6,489 bases of DNA from an uncultured Bacteroides sp. (GCA_900546355.1 URCM01000133.1:1-6489); one strand, 5' to 3'. Shown: positions 1-6,411, numbered from the stretch's first letter. The notes: generated by a model not told the origin, from the sequence alone. Numbers and translations: made by a program.

Positions 1-32
1 GGATACATCAAGCCAAGAAAAACTTTTTGGAG

Positions 33-45
33 AAATTCAAAACAG
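33..45 (-). repeat. CTGTTTTGAATTT short repeat, left copy
   Basis: Read on the minus strand this is CTGTTTTGAATTT, identical over 13 bases to the copy at 6440-6452 and one base different from those at 6412-6424 and 6251-6263. All right-hand copies are on the plus strand, so the left copy is inverted relative to them. It lies in AT-rich sequence with no confident gene. What the motif does is unknown; a dispersed intergenic repeat is the simplest reading. Confidence 0.5.
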
Positions 46-69
46 CTTCTTACTTACGAAAAGGGGCAT

Positions 70-82
70 AAACAGGCTCTTA
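70..82 (-). repeat. TAAGAGCCTGTTT short repeat, left copy
   Basis: The plus strand reads AAACAGGCTCTTA, the exact reverse complement of 6244-6256, which begins at the stop codon of the last gene. It shares the CTGTTT core with the copy at 33-45, and the two are separated by 24 bp. A 13-base exact match in inverted orientation at the two edges of a 6-kb gene cluster is unlikely to be chance, though AT-rich composition weakens that argument. Confidence 0.5.
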
Positions 83-140
83 TAAATCGTAAAAATAATC
101 CAAAAGCGAAATTTTTCGACTTTCGTTTTTTATTTATTCG

Positions 141-148
141 TACCTTTG
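141..148 (+). promoter_or_regulatory. Bacteroidetes-type -7 promoter box (TACCTTTG)
   Basis: TACCTTTG fits the Bacteroidetes sigma-70 (SigABfr) -7 consensus TAnnTTTG at every fixed position. It ends 17 nt before the ATG at 166, so transcription would start around 152-156 and leave a leader of only about 10-14 nt. That leader still contains the ribosome-binding stretch AAGGAAGA (156-163). No clean -33 TTTG is visible at the expected distance; the region there is T-rich with two TTTCG copies (114-118 and 121-125). This box probably drives DUF4286-ruvC. Confidence 0.75.
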
Positions 149-165
149 CGGGAAAAAGGAAGATT

Positions 166-471
166 ATGCTGATTTATAATACGACTTATCATGTGGAGCT
201 GGCAGATGCACGCAATTTTGTCATTTGGCTTCACGAGTGTTATATTCCCGAAGCGGAGAAGTCGGGAGAGTTGAAGAACCCGCGTGTTTTGCGTATTTTG
301 AGCCATAAGGAGCAGGATAGCGAATGCTTTTCCGTGCAATGGGAGGTAGCGGATAGTGCCGTGCTTCATCGTTGGCATACGCAAACAGGAGCACGTCTGA
401 ACGAGGAATTGATGAAAACGTTTAAAGACAGGGTGATAGGTTTTCCCACCTTGATGGAGGTCATTGAGTGA
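166..471 (+). CDS. DUF4286 family protein
   Basis: A 101-residue soluble protein that I recognise as DUF4286, a small Bacteroidetes family of unknown function. Its usual length is about 100 residues, so this copy is complete. It opens with the beta-strand-like [12 protein letters not shown], followed by the [10 protein letters not shown] helix region and a C-terminal FPTLMEVIE. The overall look is of a compact alpha/beta ferredoxin-like fold; that fold is an inference. No signal peptide, membrane segment or catalytic motif is visible. The ATG is supported by a purine-rich Shine-Dalgarno stretch AAGGAAGA ending 2 nt before it and by a matching -7 box just upstream. The reading frame stays open back to base 1, but the promoter and ribosome-binding site argue against an upstream start. 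Its stop overlaps the ruvC start, so the two are cotranscribed and probably coupled in translation. Nothing in the sequence shows a link to recombination beyond this adjacency. Confidence 0.88.
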   Translation: MLIYNTTYHVELADARNFVIWLHECYIPEAEKSGELKNPRVLRILSHKEQDSECFSVQWEVADSAVLHRWHTQTGARLNEELMKTFKDRVIGFPTLMEVIE

Positions 472-1037
472 TACAGCCTGTAAAAGAAAAGATTATCCTG
501 GGCATCGACCCCGGTACGAATATCATGGGTTATGGGGTGCTGAAGATTACCGGCATCAAGCCCGAAGTGATTACGTTGGGGGTGATAGACTTGCGCAAGT
601 GTGGTGATTCGTATTTGAAACTGAAACATATTTACCAGCGGGTGCAAGGCATTATCACTTCATACCTGCCCGATGAGCTTGCCATCGAGGCTCCTTTCTT
701 CGGCAAGAACGTCCAGTCGATGTTGAAGTTAGGACGTGCGCAAGGGGTAGCAATCGTGGCTGCTCTGTGCCGGGATATTCCAGTGACCGAATATGCACCC
801 CTGAAAATCAAGATGGCGATAACAGGCAACGGCCAGGCGAGCAAGGAGCAGGTGGCAAGTATGTTGAAACGGATGCTTCACATCCCCGATTCGGAGATGG
901 GACCGTTTATGGATGCCACTGATGCCTTGGGTGCCGCCTATTGTCATTACCTGCAGATGGGACGTCCTTCGCTTCCCGATGCTTATTCGGGCTGGAAGGA
1001 TTATATCCGCAAGCATCCTGAGAAGATAGTGAGATGA
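468..1037 (+). CDS. ruvC: Crossover junction endodeoxyribonuclease RuvC
   Basis: RuvC is the Holliday-junction resolvase. As a dimer it cuts opposite strands of four-way junctions with Mg2+, working with the RuvAB branch-migration motor in recombinational repair. The 189-residue protein has the RNase H-like fold signature. The four acidic catalytic residues are visible: D14 in GIDPGT, E74 in [11 protein letters not shown], and D149 and D152 in [13 protein letters not shown]. The length is slightly above the roughly 173 residues of E. coli RuvC because of an N-terminal extension of about seven residues and a longer C-terminus. The start is GTG at 468, which overlaps the DUF4286 TGA as GTGA. 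It is preceded by a good ribosome-binding site, GGAGG at 456-460, inside the upstream gene. No ATG-initiated alternative keeps the catalytic D14. ruvA and ruvB are not in this window, as is usual for genomes where the ruv genes are scattered. Confidence 0.96.
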   Translation: MIQPVKEKIILGIDPGTNIMGYGVLKITGIKPEVITLGVIDLRKCGDSYLKLKHIYQRVQGIITSYLPDELAIEAPFFGKNVQSMLKLGRAQGVAIVAALCRDIPVTEYAPLKIKMAITGNGQASKEQVASMLKRMLHIPDSEMGPFMDATDALGAAYCHYLQMGRPSLPDAYSGWKDYIRKHPEKIVR

Positions 1038-1121
1038 ATGTTTAAAGGAGTTGTGTTTTGCTTGCGGAAGTGAAAGGTCAATGCTTTTGTGGTTGTAAGC
1101 TATAGCAGAGCGGTTGGCTTT

Positions 1122-1129
1122 TTTATTTG
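1122..1129 (+). promoter_or_regulatory. Possible weak -7 box in the ruvC-pulA spacer
   Basis: The 145-bp spacer 1038-1182 contains no convincing gene, hairpin terminator or exact promoter. The nearest promoter candidates are TTTATTTG here and TCCTTTTG at 1141-1148, each one base away from TAnnTTTG, without a well-placed -33 TTTG. The spacer is long for a Bacteroidales operon, so a separate pullulanase promoter is plausible but not shown. A T-run (1119-1124) follows a weakly paired region and is not a convincing terminator. Confidence 0.22.
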
Positions 1130-1182
1130 TAGGCGATAATTCCTTTTGATTCCTTCTAACTTCCTGATATTATAAAAGAGAA

Positions 1183-3159
1183 ATGAATATAAAATCGATA
1201 TTGCTGATGGGAATACTTGCTACGATGATTTCCGCTTGTCGTCCGCATCCTGTTTCGTACGCTTCTTACGAGGAATATCCGGTGTACGAAGGGACATGGG
1301 AGGAGATGACATATTCTCCTTCGCATACCGACTTTGCCTTGTGGGCTCCTACCGCCCAAGCGGTGCGGGTATTGCTTTATGAAGCAGGACAGGGAGGCTC
1401 TGCCAAGTGGATGGTTGATATGCAGCCTGCGGAAGACGGTATGTGGAAAGTATCGGTGGAGAGCGACCTGAAAGGGTATTTCTATGCGTTTAATGTGCGG
1501 ATAGATGATGTGTGGCAAGGCGATACGCCCGGATTGTGGGCGAAAGCGGTAGGTGTGAACGGAAACCGGGCAGCTATCCTTGATATGCGGACTACCGACC
1601 CCGAAGGGTGGGACAGCGACAAACGCCCGCCTTTGAAAAGCTTCTCGGATATGGTGATTTACGAGATGCATCTGCGTGATTTTTCCGTTGATACCGTAGG
1701 AGGCATGAAGTATCGGGGTAAGTATCTGGCACTGACTGAAGATAGCACACATACCTGGACGGGCGAACGGACGGGGCTTGCCCATTTGAAAGAATTGGGT
1801 GTGACCCACGTCCAGTTGATGCCCGTGGCGGATTTTGCCTCGATAGACGAGACCAGGCCCGAAAGGCTTCGATACAACTGGGGATACGACCCGAAGAATT
1901 ACAATGTGCCTGAAGGTTCGTATGCTACCGACCCTTATACTCCCGGAATACGTATCCGCGAGTTCAAGCAGCTGGTGCAGGCCTTGCATAAGGCAGGTAT
2001 CCGGGTGATTATGGACGTGGTTTACAATCATACTTTTACTACACAAGGAGGAATCTTCGAACGTACCGTTCCCGGCTATTTCTACCGTAAGGATGCCGAT
2101 GGGAACTTTGCTAATGGCTCTGGATGTGGGAACGAGACCGCCAGTGAACGGGTCATGATGCGTCGGTTTATCGTGGAGTCGGTATGTTATTGGGCTAAAG
2201 AATACCACATCGATGGTTTCCGTTTCGACCTCATGGGATTGCACGATATAGAGACCATGAATGCCGTGCGCCATGCGCTCGACCGTATCGATCCCACTAT
2301 ATATATAGGTGGTGAAGGATGGTCGGCTTCGGTTTCCCAGCTCCCGGCGGAGAGGCTTGCCGTGAAGGCGAATGTAGGAAAGATGCCAGGGATAGCGGTC
2401 TTTCGGGATGAGTTCCGTGATAGTTTGCGCGGACCTTTCGGCGATGATAAGAAAGGTGCGTTCCTTATCGGTCGTTCAGAATATGAGCAAGGGATTCGTT
2501 TCGGTTTGTCGGGCGGTGTTTGTCCTTTGGCTTCTAATGACTCCGTTCCGCTTTCTCCTATGCAATTTATCAGCTATGTGAGTTGCCACGATGATTTGTG
2601 TCTGACTGACCGCTTGAAAGCGACTTTGCCCGGTGCTTCCGTGCAAGAGTTGAGCGCGTTGCAGAAGTTGGGTGCGACGGCTATTCTCACTTCACAAGGC
2701 ATTCCTTTCCTCTTTGCCGGAGACGAGTTCCTTCGTGATAGGAAAGGCGAGCCGAATCCGTATAATATGTCCGATGCGGTGAATGCCATTAATTGGCACA
2801 ATAAGATGCTGCATCGTGAGGTCTTCGATTATTACCGGGGACTGATAGCAATGCGTAAGGCTCATCCTGCTTTTCGTATGGGTGATATTGCGTTGGTAAA
2901 AGAACATTTGGAGTTCCTTCCAGTGCAGGCCATGAATGTAGTGGCTTTCCGTCTGAAGGGAAATCCGTGCGGAGATGCGTGGTTGAATACCATTGTGGTA
3001 TTGAATGCGCGTACCGAACCGGTAACGGTAAACATCCCTGAAGGGAAATATTGGATAGTGTGTCAAGGTGGAAAAATCGATTTGGTTATGGGATTGGGGA
3101 CGGTGACAGGAACCCAACTGACAGTATCGCCCCGTTCGGCTACGATTATCCATCAATGA
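1183..3159 (+). CDS. pulA: Type I pullulanase, GH13 lipoprotein
   Basis: Hydrolyses alpha-1,6 branch links in pullulan, glycogen or starch-derived glucans. Residues 1-19 are a lipoprotein signal peptide: K4, a hydrophobic core, and lipobox ISAC with Cys19 as the lipidated residue. No acidic surface-export motif follows Cys19, so a periplasm-facing location is an inference. A CBM48-like beta-sandwich (about 40-135) leads into a GH13 barrel (about 155-560) and a C-terminal beta domain (about 570-658). The type I pullulanase hallmark YNWGYDP is at 231-237. The four GH13 regions are present: DVVYNHT (278-284); GFRFDLMG (345-352) with nucleophile D349; GGEGW (376-380) with acid/base E378; and SCHDD (467-471) with the transition-state pair H469-D470. 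Region III has Gly where many pullulanases have Tyr (YGEGW). The 658-residue length is normal for a compact type I enzyme. The ATG at 1183 is chosen because it alone gives the complete signal peptide; its ribosome-binding site (AAAAGAG) is weak. No SusC/SusD-like or regulator gene lies next to it, so it is not in a typical Sus-type locus. Confidence 0.94.
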   Translation: MNIKSILLMGILATMISACRPHPVSYASYEEYPVYEGTWEEMTYSPSHTDFALWAPTAQAVRVLLYEAGQGGSAKWMVDMQPAEDGMWKVSVESDLKGYFYAFNVRIDDVWQGDTPGLWAKAVGVNGNRAAILDMRTTDPEGWDSDKRPPLKSFSDMVIYEMHLRDFSVDTVGGMKYRGKYLALTEDSTHTWTGERTGLAHLKELGVTHVQLMPVADFASIDETRPERLRYNWGYDPKNYNVPEGSYATDPYTPGIRIREFKQLVQALHKAGIRVIMDVVYNHTFTTQGGIFERTVPGYFYRKDADGNFANGSGCGNETASERVMMRRFIVESVCYWAKEYHIDGFRFDLMGLHDIETMNAVRHALDRIDPTIYIGGEGWSASVSQLPAERLAVKANVGKMPGIAVFRDEFRDSLRGPFGDDKKGAFLIGRSEYEQGIRFGLSGGVCPLASNDSVPLSPMQFISYVSCHDDLCLTDRLKATLPGASVQELSALQKLGATAILTSQGIPFLFAGDEFLRDRKGEPNPYNMSDAVNAINWHNKMLHREVFDYYRGLIAMRKAHPAFRMGDIALVKEHLEFLPVQAMNVVAFRLKGNPCGDAWLNTIVVLNARTEPVTVNIPEGKYWIVCQGGKIDLVMGLGTVTGTQLTVSPRSATIIHQ

Positions 3160-3184
3160 ATATGAAAATGCAAAACAATAGACA

Positions 3185-4639
3185 ATGCAAAATGTTATTA
3201 CGATTGAAAATGGTGTTACCCGGCATCCGGCGTACCGCTTGCGGGAACCTATTAACCTGCAATTCGCATCAGATGAACACATCGCTATTGTAGGTCCTAA
3301 CGGAAGTGGAAAAAGCCTCTTGGTAGATACCCTTACAGGACGTTATCCGCTCCTGGCGGCGAATGAGGTGAAATACGATTTTTCGCCTTCCGTATCGAAA
3401 CTGGTGTCCGATAATATCAAGTACATCACTTTCCGGGATTCGTATGGCGATTCGGACGCAACATATTATTATCAGCAACGATGGAACGCGCACGATGTGG
3501 ATGATACGCCCGTGGTGCGCGATTTGCTTCCTGCTTGTGAGGACGAAAAGTTGGAACAGGCTTTGTTTGGTTTGTTCGGGATGGAAGTGATGCTTGATAA
3601 GCACATCATCCTTCTTTCGAGTGGGGAACTTCGGAAATTCCAGCTCACCAAAACCCTTTTGAGTCATCCGCGGGTGCTGATTATGGACAATCCATTTATC
3701 GGACTGGATGCCAAGACACGTGATTTGTTGCAAGTGCTCCTGCAGAAGCTTACCGAAATGTCCGACCTTCAAATCATCCTCGTCCTTTCGAAGTCGGACG
3801 ACATTCCTTCGTTCATAACCCATGTGGTACCGGTATCCGACCGTATGTGCGGAGCGAAGATGACGCTTTCGGAATACGTGGCGTCACGTCCCGCAATACC
3901 TCCCCATATCTTGTCCGAAGAAAAGCGTAAACGCATTTTGAACTTGCCTTACGCCGATAACCTGTATCATACCGAACACATTGTCGACTTGAATAAGGTG
4001 AGTATCCGATACGGTGAGCGTACGATTTTGAAAGGCCTCGACTGGACGGTAAAATGCGGTGAGAAATGGGCTTTGAGCGGAGATAACGGGTCGGGTAAGT
4101 CCACTTTGCTTAGCCTTGTGTGTGCCGACAATCCCCAAAGTTATGCGTGCGATATTTCGCTCTTCGGGCGGAAGCGCGGAAGTGGGGAAAGTATCTGGGA
4201 AATCAAGAAACACATCGGCTATGTGAGTCCTGAGATGCACCGGGCATATTTGAAGAACCTGCCTGCCATCGACATTGTGGCGAGCGGCTTGCACGACTCC
4301 ATCGGGCTTTACAAGAAATCGAATGAAGCCGAACGGAAGATATGCGAATGGTGGATGGATATATTCGGTATCCTCGACTTGAAAGACCGTAGTTTCCTTC
4401 AACTGTCGAGCGGGGAACAACGTTTGGTCCTGTTGGCACGCGCTTTTGTGAAAGACCCCGAACTTTTGATATTGGACGAACCGCTACACGGGCTTGACCT
4501 ATACAATCGCCGGATGGTGAAAGATATCATTGAAACGTTTTGTGAGCGTAAAGGCAAAACACTGATTATGGTGACGCATTATCAGGAAGAGCTTCCTGCC
4601 TGCATTACCGACCGGCTTTATTTAGTAAGAAATGAATGA
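3185..4639 (+). CDS. modF: ModF/PhrA-like tandem ABC ATPase
   Basis: A 484-residue soluble protein with two ABC nucleotide-binding domains (NBDs) and no membrane segment. Length and layout fit the ModF/PhrA family (E. coli ModF is about 490 residues). The NBD2 stretch at 331-346 (RGSGESIWEIKKHIGY) and the following DSIGLY (371-376) closely match ModF as I remember it. NBD1: Walker A GPNGSGKS (37-44), signature LSSGE (144-148), Walker B ending D168-N169-P170. NBD2: Walker A GDNGSGKST (299-307), LSSGEQR (407-413), Walker B LLILDEP with D431-E432, switch H465. NBD1 has Asn at the catalytic Glu position and Ser202 where the switch His should be, so only NBD2 looks fully canonical. E. coli modF lies near the molybdate genes and was also called a photorepair protein, but its biochemical role is unsettled and no mod gene is present here. 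The start is the only in-frame ATG near the domain; it lacks a Shine-Dalgarno sequence and follows pulA by 25 bp. A general ABC-F or transporter ATPase is the less likely alternative. Confidence 0.87.
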   Translation: MQNVITIENGVTRHPAYRLREPINLQFASDEHIAIVGPNGSGKSLLVDTLTGRYPLLAANEVKYDFSPSVSKLVSDNIKYITFRDSYGDSDATYYYQQRWNAHDVDDTPVVRDLLPACEDEKLEQALFGLFGMEVMLDKHIILLSSGELRKFQLTKTLLSHPRVLIMDNPFIGLDAKTRDLLQVLLQKLTEMSDLQIILVLSKSDDIPSFITHVVPVSDRMCGAKMTLSEYVASRPAIPPHILSEEKRKRILNLPYADNLYHTEHIVDLNKVSIRYGERTILKGLDWTVKCGEKWALSGDNGSGKSTLLSLVCADNPQSYACDISLFGRKRGSGESIWEIKKHIGYVSPEMHRAYLKNLPAIDIVASGLHDSIGLYKKSNEAERKICEWWMDIFGILDLKDRSFLQLSSGEQRLVLLARAFVKDPELLILDEPLHGLDLYNRRMVKDIIETFCERKGKTLIMVTHYQEELPACITDRLYLVRNE

Positions 4640-4701
4640 ACTATGTGGATAAACAATGTAGAATGTGAAGATAATTAACATCAGTAAATTAAAAGAAACT
4701 T

Positions 4702-6246
4702 ATGGAGCAGACACATAAAATCAATAAGGTGGAAATCCGTAACCTTCGGATGGAGGATTACGACCAGTTGGCACAATCGTTCACACGGGTGTATGCCGAT
4801 AAAGACGTGTTCTGGACACGTGCCCAGATAAAGAAACTGATAACCATTTTCCCCGAAGGGCAGATTGTGACCGTGGCAGATGACAAAATCGTAGGATGTG
4901 CCCTTTCGATTATTGTCGATTACGATATGGTGAAAGGGGATCATACTTACGCTAAAGTGACGGGGAACGAGACGTTCAATACCCACAACCCGAAAGGGAA
5001 TATCCTTTATGGCATCGAGGTGTTTATCCATCCCGAATACCGTGGGCTCCGGCTGGCACGCCGAATGTATGATTACCGCAAGGAGCTTTGCGAGAAGCTG
5101 AACTTGAAAGCCATTATGTTCGGCGGACGTATCCCTAACTATTACAAGTATGCCGATACGATGCGTCCCAAGGAATACATTGAAAAGGTACGCTTGCGTG
5201 AAATCTACGACCCAGTGCTCACTTTCCAGCTTTCGAATGATTTTCACGTGCGCCGCGTGATGCGCAATTATTTGCCCAATGATGAGGAGTCGCGTCATTG
5301 CGCTACGCTTCTTCAGTGGGATAACATCTATTACCAGCCGCCTACAGATTCGTATGTCGACAAGAAAACCACGGTGCGTGTCGGTTTGGTACAATGGCAG
5401 ATGCGTTCTTACAAGACACTTGATGATGTGTTCGAACAAGTAGAATTCTTCGTCGATGCCGTGTCGGGCTATAAAAGCGATTTTGTTCTTTTCCCTGAAT
5501 ACTTCAACGCGCCTTTGATGGCAAAGTTTAACGATATGGGCGAAGCGCAATCCATCCGTGCTTTGGCACAATACACCGAAGAAGTGCGAGACCGCTTTAT
5601 GGAGCTTGCCATCAGTTACAACATCAATATTATTACCGGAAGTATGCCTTATGTAAAAGAAGACGGAAGCTTGTATAATGTGGGTTTCCTTTGTCGGCGG
5701 GACGGTACGGTAGAGATGTACGAAAAAGTGCACGTCACGCCCGATGAGGTAAAGAGTTGGGGGTTAAGCGGAGGCAAGATGGTACGCACTTTTGATACCG
5801 ATTGTGCCAAGATAGGCGTGTTGATTTGTTACGATGTGGAGTTCCCCGAACTTTCCCGTCTGATGGCAGACCAAGGGATGCAAATTCTTTTTGTGCCTTT
5901 CCTTACCGATACGCAAAACGGTTATTCGCGTGTTAGGGTCTGTGCTCAGGCACGTGCCATTGAGAACGAGTGTTTTGTGGTGATAGCCGGTAGTGTGGGT
6001 AATCTGCCTCGTGTGCACAACATGGACATCCAATATGCTCAGTCGGGTGTGTTTACCCCTTGCGATTTTGCTTTTCCCACCGATGGCAAGCGTGCCGAAG
6101 CTACGCCAAACACCGAAATGATTCTTGTGTCGGATGTTGATCTCGACTTGTTGAACGAGCTTCATACTTACGGAAGCGTACGTAACTTGCGCGACCGCCG
6201 GAACGATCTTTACGAGCTTCGAATGAAAAAGAGCGCGCAAGAGTAA
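4702..6246 (+). CDS. GNAT acetyltransferase-nitrilase fusion
   Basis: A 514-residue two-domain cytoplasmic enzyme, usually named bifunctional GNAT family N-acetyltransferase/carbon-nitrogen hydrolase. Residues about 10-165 form the GNAT domain; its acetyl-CoA loop region reads GIEVFIHPEYRGLRLARRMY (104-123). Residues about 224-500 form the nitrilase-superfamily domain. Its Glu-Lys-Cys triad is visible as E266 in LFPEYF, K342 in YEKVHVTP and C376 in LICYDVEFPE, so C-N hydrolase chemistry should be intact. Fusions of this kind match the nitrilase branch with an N-terminal RimI-like domain (branch 12, Rim1-like). Substrates of both domains are unknown; coupling of amide hydrolysis and acetylation on related small molecules is speculation. 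Length agrees with the family, with no truncation or frameshift. The ATG follows a weak AAAAGAAA stretch (4691-4698). The 62-bp gap after modF shows no promoter, so cotranscription is possible. The stop codon abuts a repeat copy. Confidence 0.92.
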   Translation: MEQTHKINKVEIRNLRMEDYDQLAQSFTRVYADKDVFWTRAQIKKLITIFPEGQIVTVADDKIVGCALSIIVDYDMVKGDHTYAKVTGNETFNTHNPKGNILYGIEVFIHPEYRGLRLARRMYDYRKELCEKLNLKAIMFGGRIPNYYKYADTMRPKEYIEKVRLREIYDPVLTFQLSNDFHVRRVMRNYLPNDEESRHCATLLQWDNIYYQPPTDSYVDKKTTVRVGLVQWQMRSYKTLDDVFEQVEFFVDAVSGYKSDFVLFPEYFNAPLMAKFNDMGEAQSIRALAQYTEEVRDRFMELAISYNINIITGSMPYVKEDGSLYNVGFLCRRDGTVEMYEKVHVTPDEVKSWGLSGGKMVRTFDTDCAKIGVLICYDVEFPELSRLMADQGMQILFVPFLTDTQNGYSRVRVCAQARAIENECFVVIAGSVGNLPRVHNMDIQYAQSGVFTPCDFAFPTDGKRAEATPNTEMILVSDVDLDLLNELHTYGSVRNLRDRRNDLYELRMKKSAQE

Positions 6247-6264
6247 GAGCCTGTTTGGAATTTA
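6244..6264 (+). repeat. TAAGAGCCTGTTT...GAATTTA repeat at the stop codon
   Basis: This 21-bp stretch begins with the stop codon of the GNAT-nitrilase gene. Its first 13 bases are the exact reverse complement of 70-82. Its later part, CTGTTTGGAATTTA (6251-6264), differs by one base from CTGTTTTGAATTTA at 6440-6453. It therefore joins in one piece the two motifs that lie 24 bp apart in the left flank. Confidence 0.55.
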
Positions 6265-6386
6265 ATGAATGTCCGCATTTTACCAATAAACTGTAGGGGT
6301 AGGGTTTGCCTGTCCGAAAACATCCACCTGGATGCATACGGGCGGGCTAATCCCGCCCCTACGTTGGCTAATTGCGGACATTCATT
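6264..6386. repeat. 123-bp imperfect inverted-repeat (palindromic) element
   Basis: The outer arms AATGAATGTCCGCA (6264-6277) and TGCGGACATTCATT (6373-6386) are perfect 14-bp reverse complements. Inside, CCAA (6283-6286) faces TTGG (6364-6367) and GTAGGGG (6293-6299) faces CCCCTAC (6356-6362). Two local hairpins sit within: CATCC/GGATG (6321-6325 and 6330-6334), and GGGCGGG/CCCGCCC (6340-6346 and 6352-6358) with loop CTAAT. The two G-rich pairings share bases, so they would be alternative folds. No open reading frame of note is present. GAATTT occurs at 6258-6263 and again at 6389-6394, a possible but imperfect target duplication. It may be a MITE-like or REP-like element, and as RNA it may end transcription of the upstream gene, though no U-run follows the stems. 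Confidence 0.65.
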
Positions 6387-6411
6387 TTGAATTTTCCGAT
6401 AAAGTGAAAAA

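Noticed and set aside
13..30. Imperfect hairpin CCAAGAAAAAC/TTTTTGG resembling a terminator.
   Set aside because: AT-rich with a G-T pair and no U-run on either side; not strong enough to call.
2..85. Possible C-terminal tail of an upstream gene: frame 2 reads DTSSQEKLFGEIQNSFLLTK and on to TAA (83-85); frame 3 reads IHQAKKNFLEKFKTASYLRK and on to TAA (69-71).
   Set aside because: Two frames are equally open, both run through the repeat copy at 33-45, and neither tail is recognisable as a family. Coding is possible but I cannot choose a frame.
1..165. DUF4286 frame stays open to the left edge, so a longer N-terminus is formally possible.
   Set aside because: The promoter box, ribosome-binding site and the usual family length of about 100 residues all support the ATG at 166; the upstream translation is Lys/Phe-rich low-quality sequence.
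1038..1073. Tiny open frame MFKGVVFCLRK right after ruvC.
   Set aside because: Eleven codons with no ribosome-binding site of its own; nothing supports expression.
1097..1125. T-run after AAGC...GGCTT, considered as a ruvC terminator.
   Set aside because: Only four or five base pairs can form and they are poorly placed, so the stem is too weak.
1156..2274. Long minus-strand open frame (372 codons) opposite pulA.
   Set aside because: It is the antisense shadow of a well-supported GH13 gene and its translation, rich in His, Arg and Ile, matches no family I know.
4640..4701. Promoter between modF and the GNAT-nitrilase gene.
   Set aside because: No TAnnTTTG-like box is present in the 62 bp; the spacer is A/T-rich with repeated AATGT only.
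4681..5733. Long minus-strand open frame (350 codons) opposite the GNAT-nitrilase gene.
   Set aside because: Antisense shadow: the plus strand has the full catalytic triad and domain structure, while this frame shows no domain.
6264..6386. Element considered as a tRNA, riboswitch or other structured RNA gene.
   Set aside because: The fold is a simple nested palindrome without conserved RNA-family features; a repeat or terminator explains it better.
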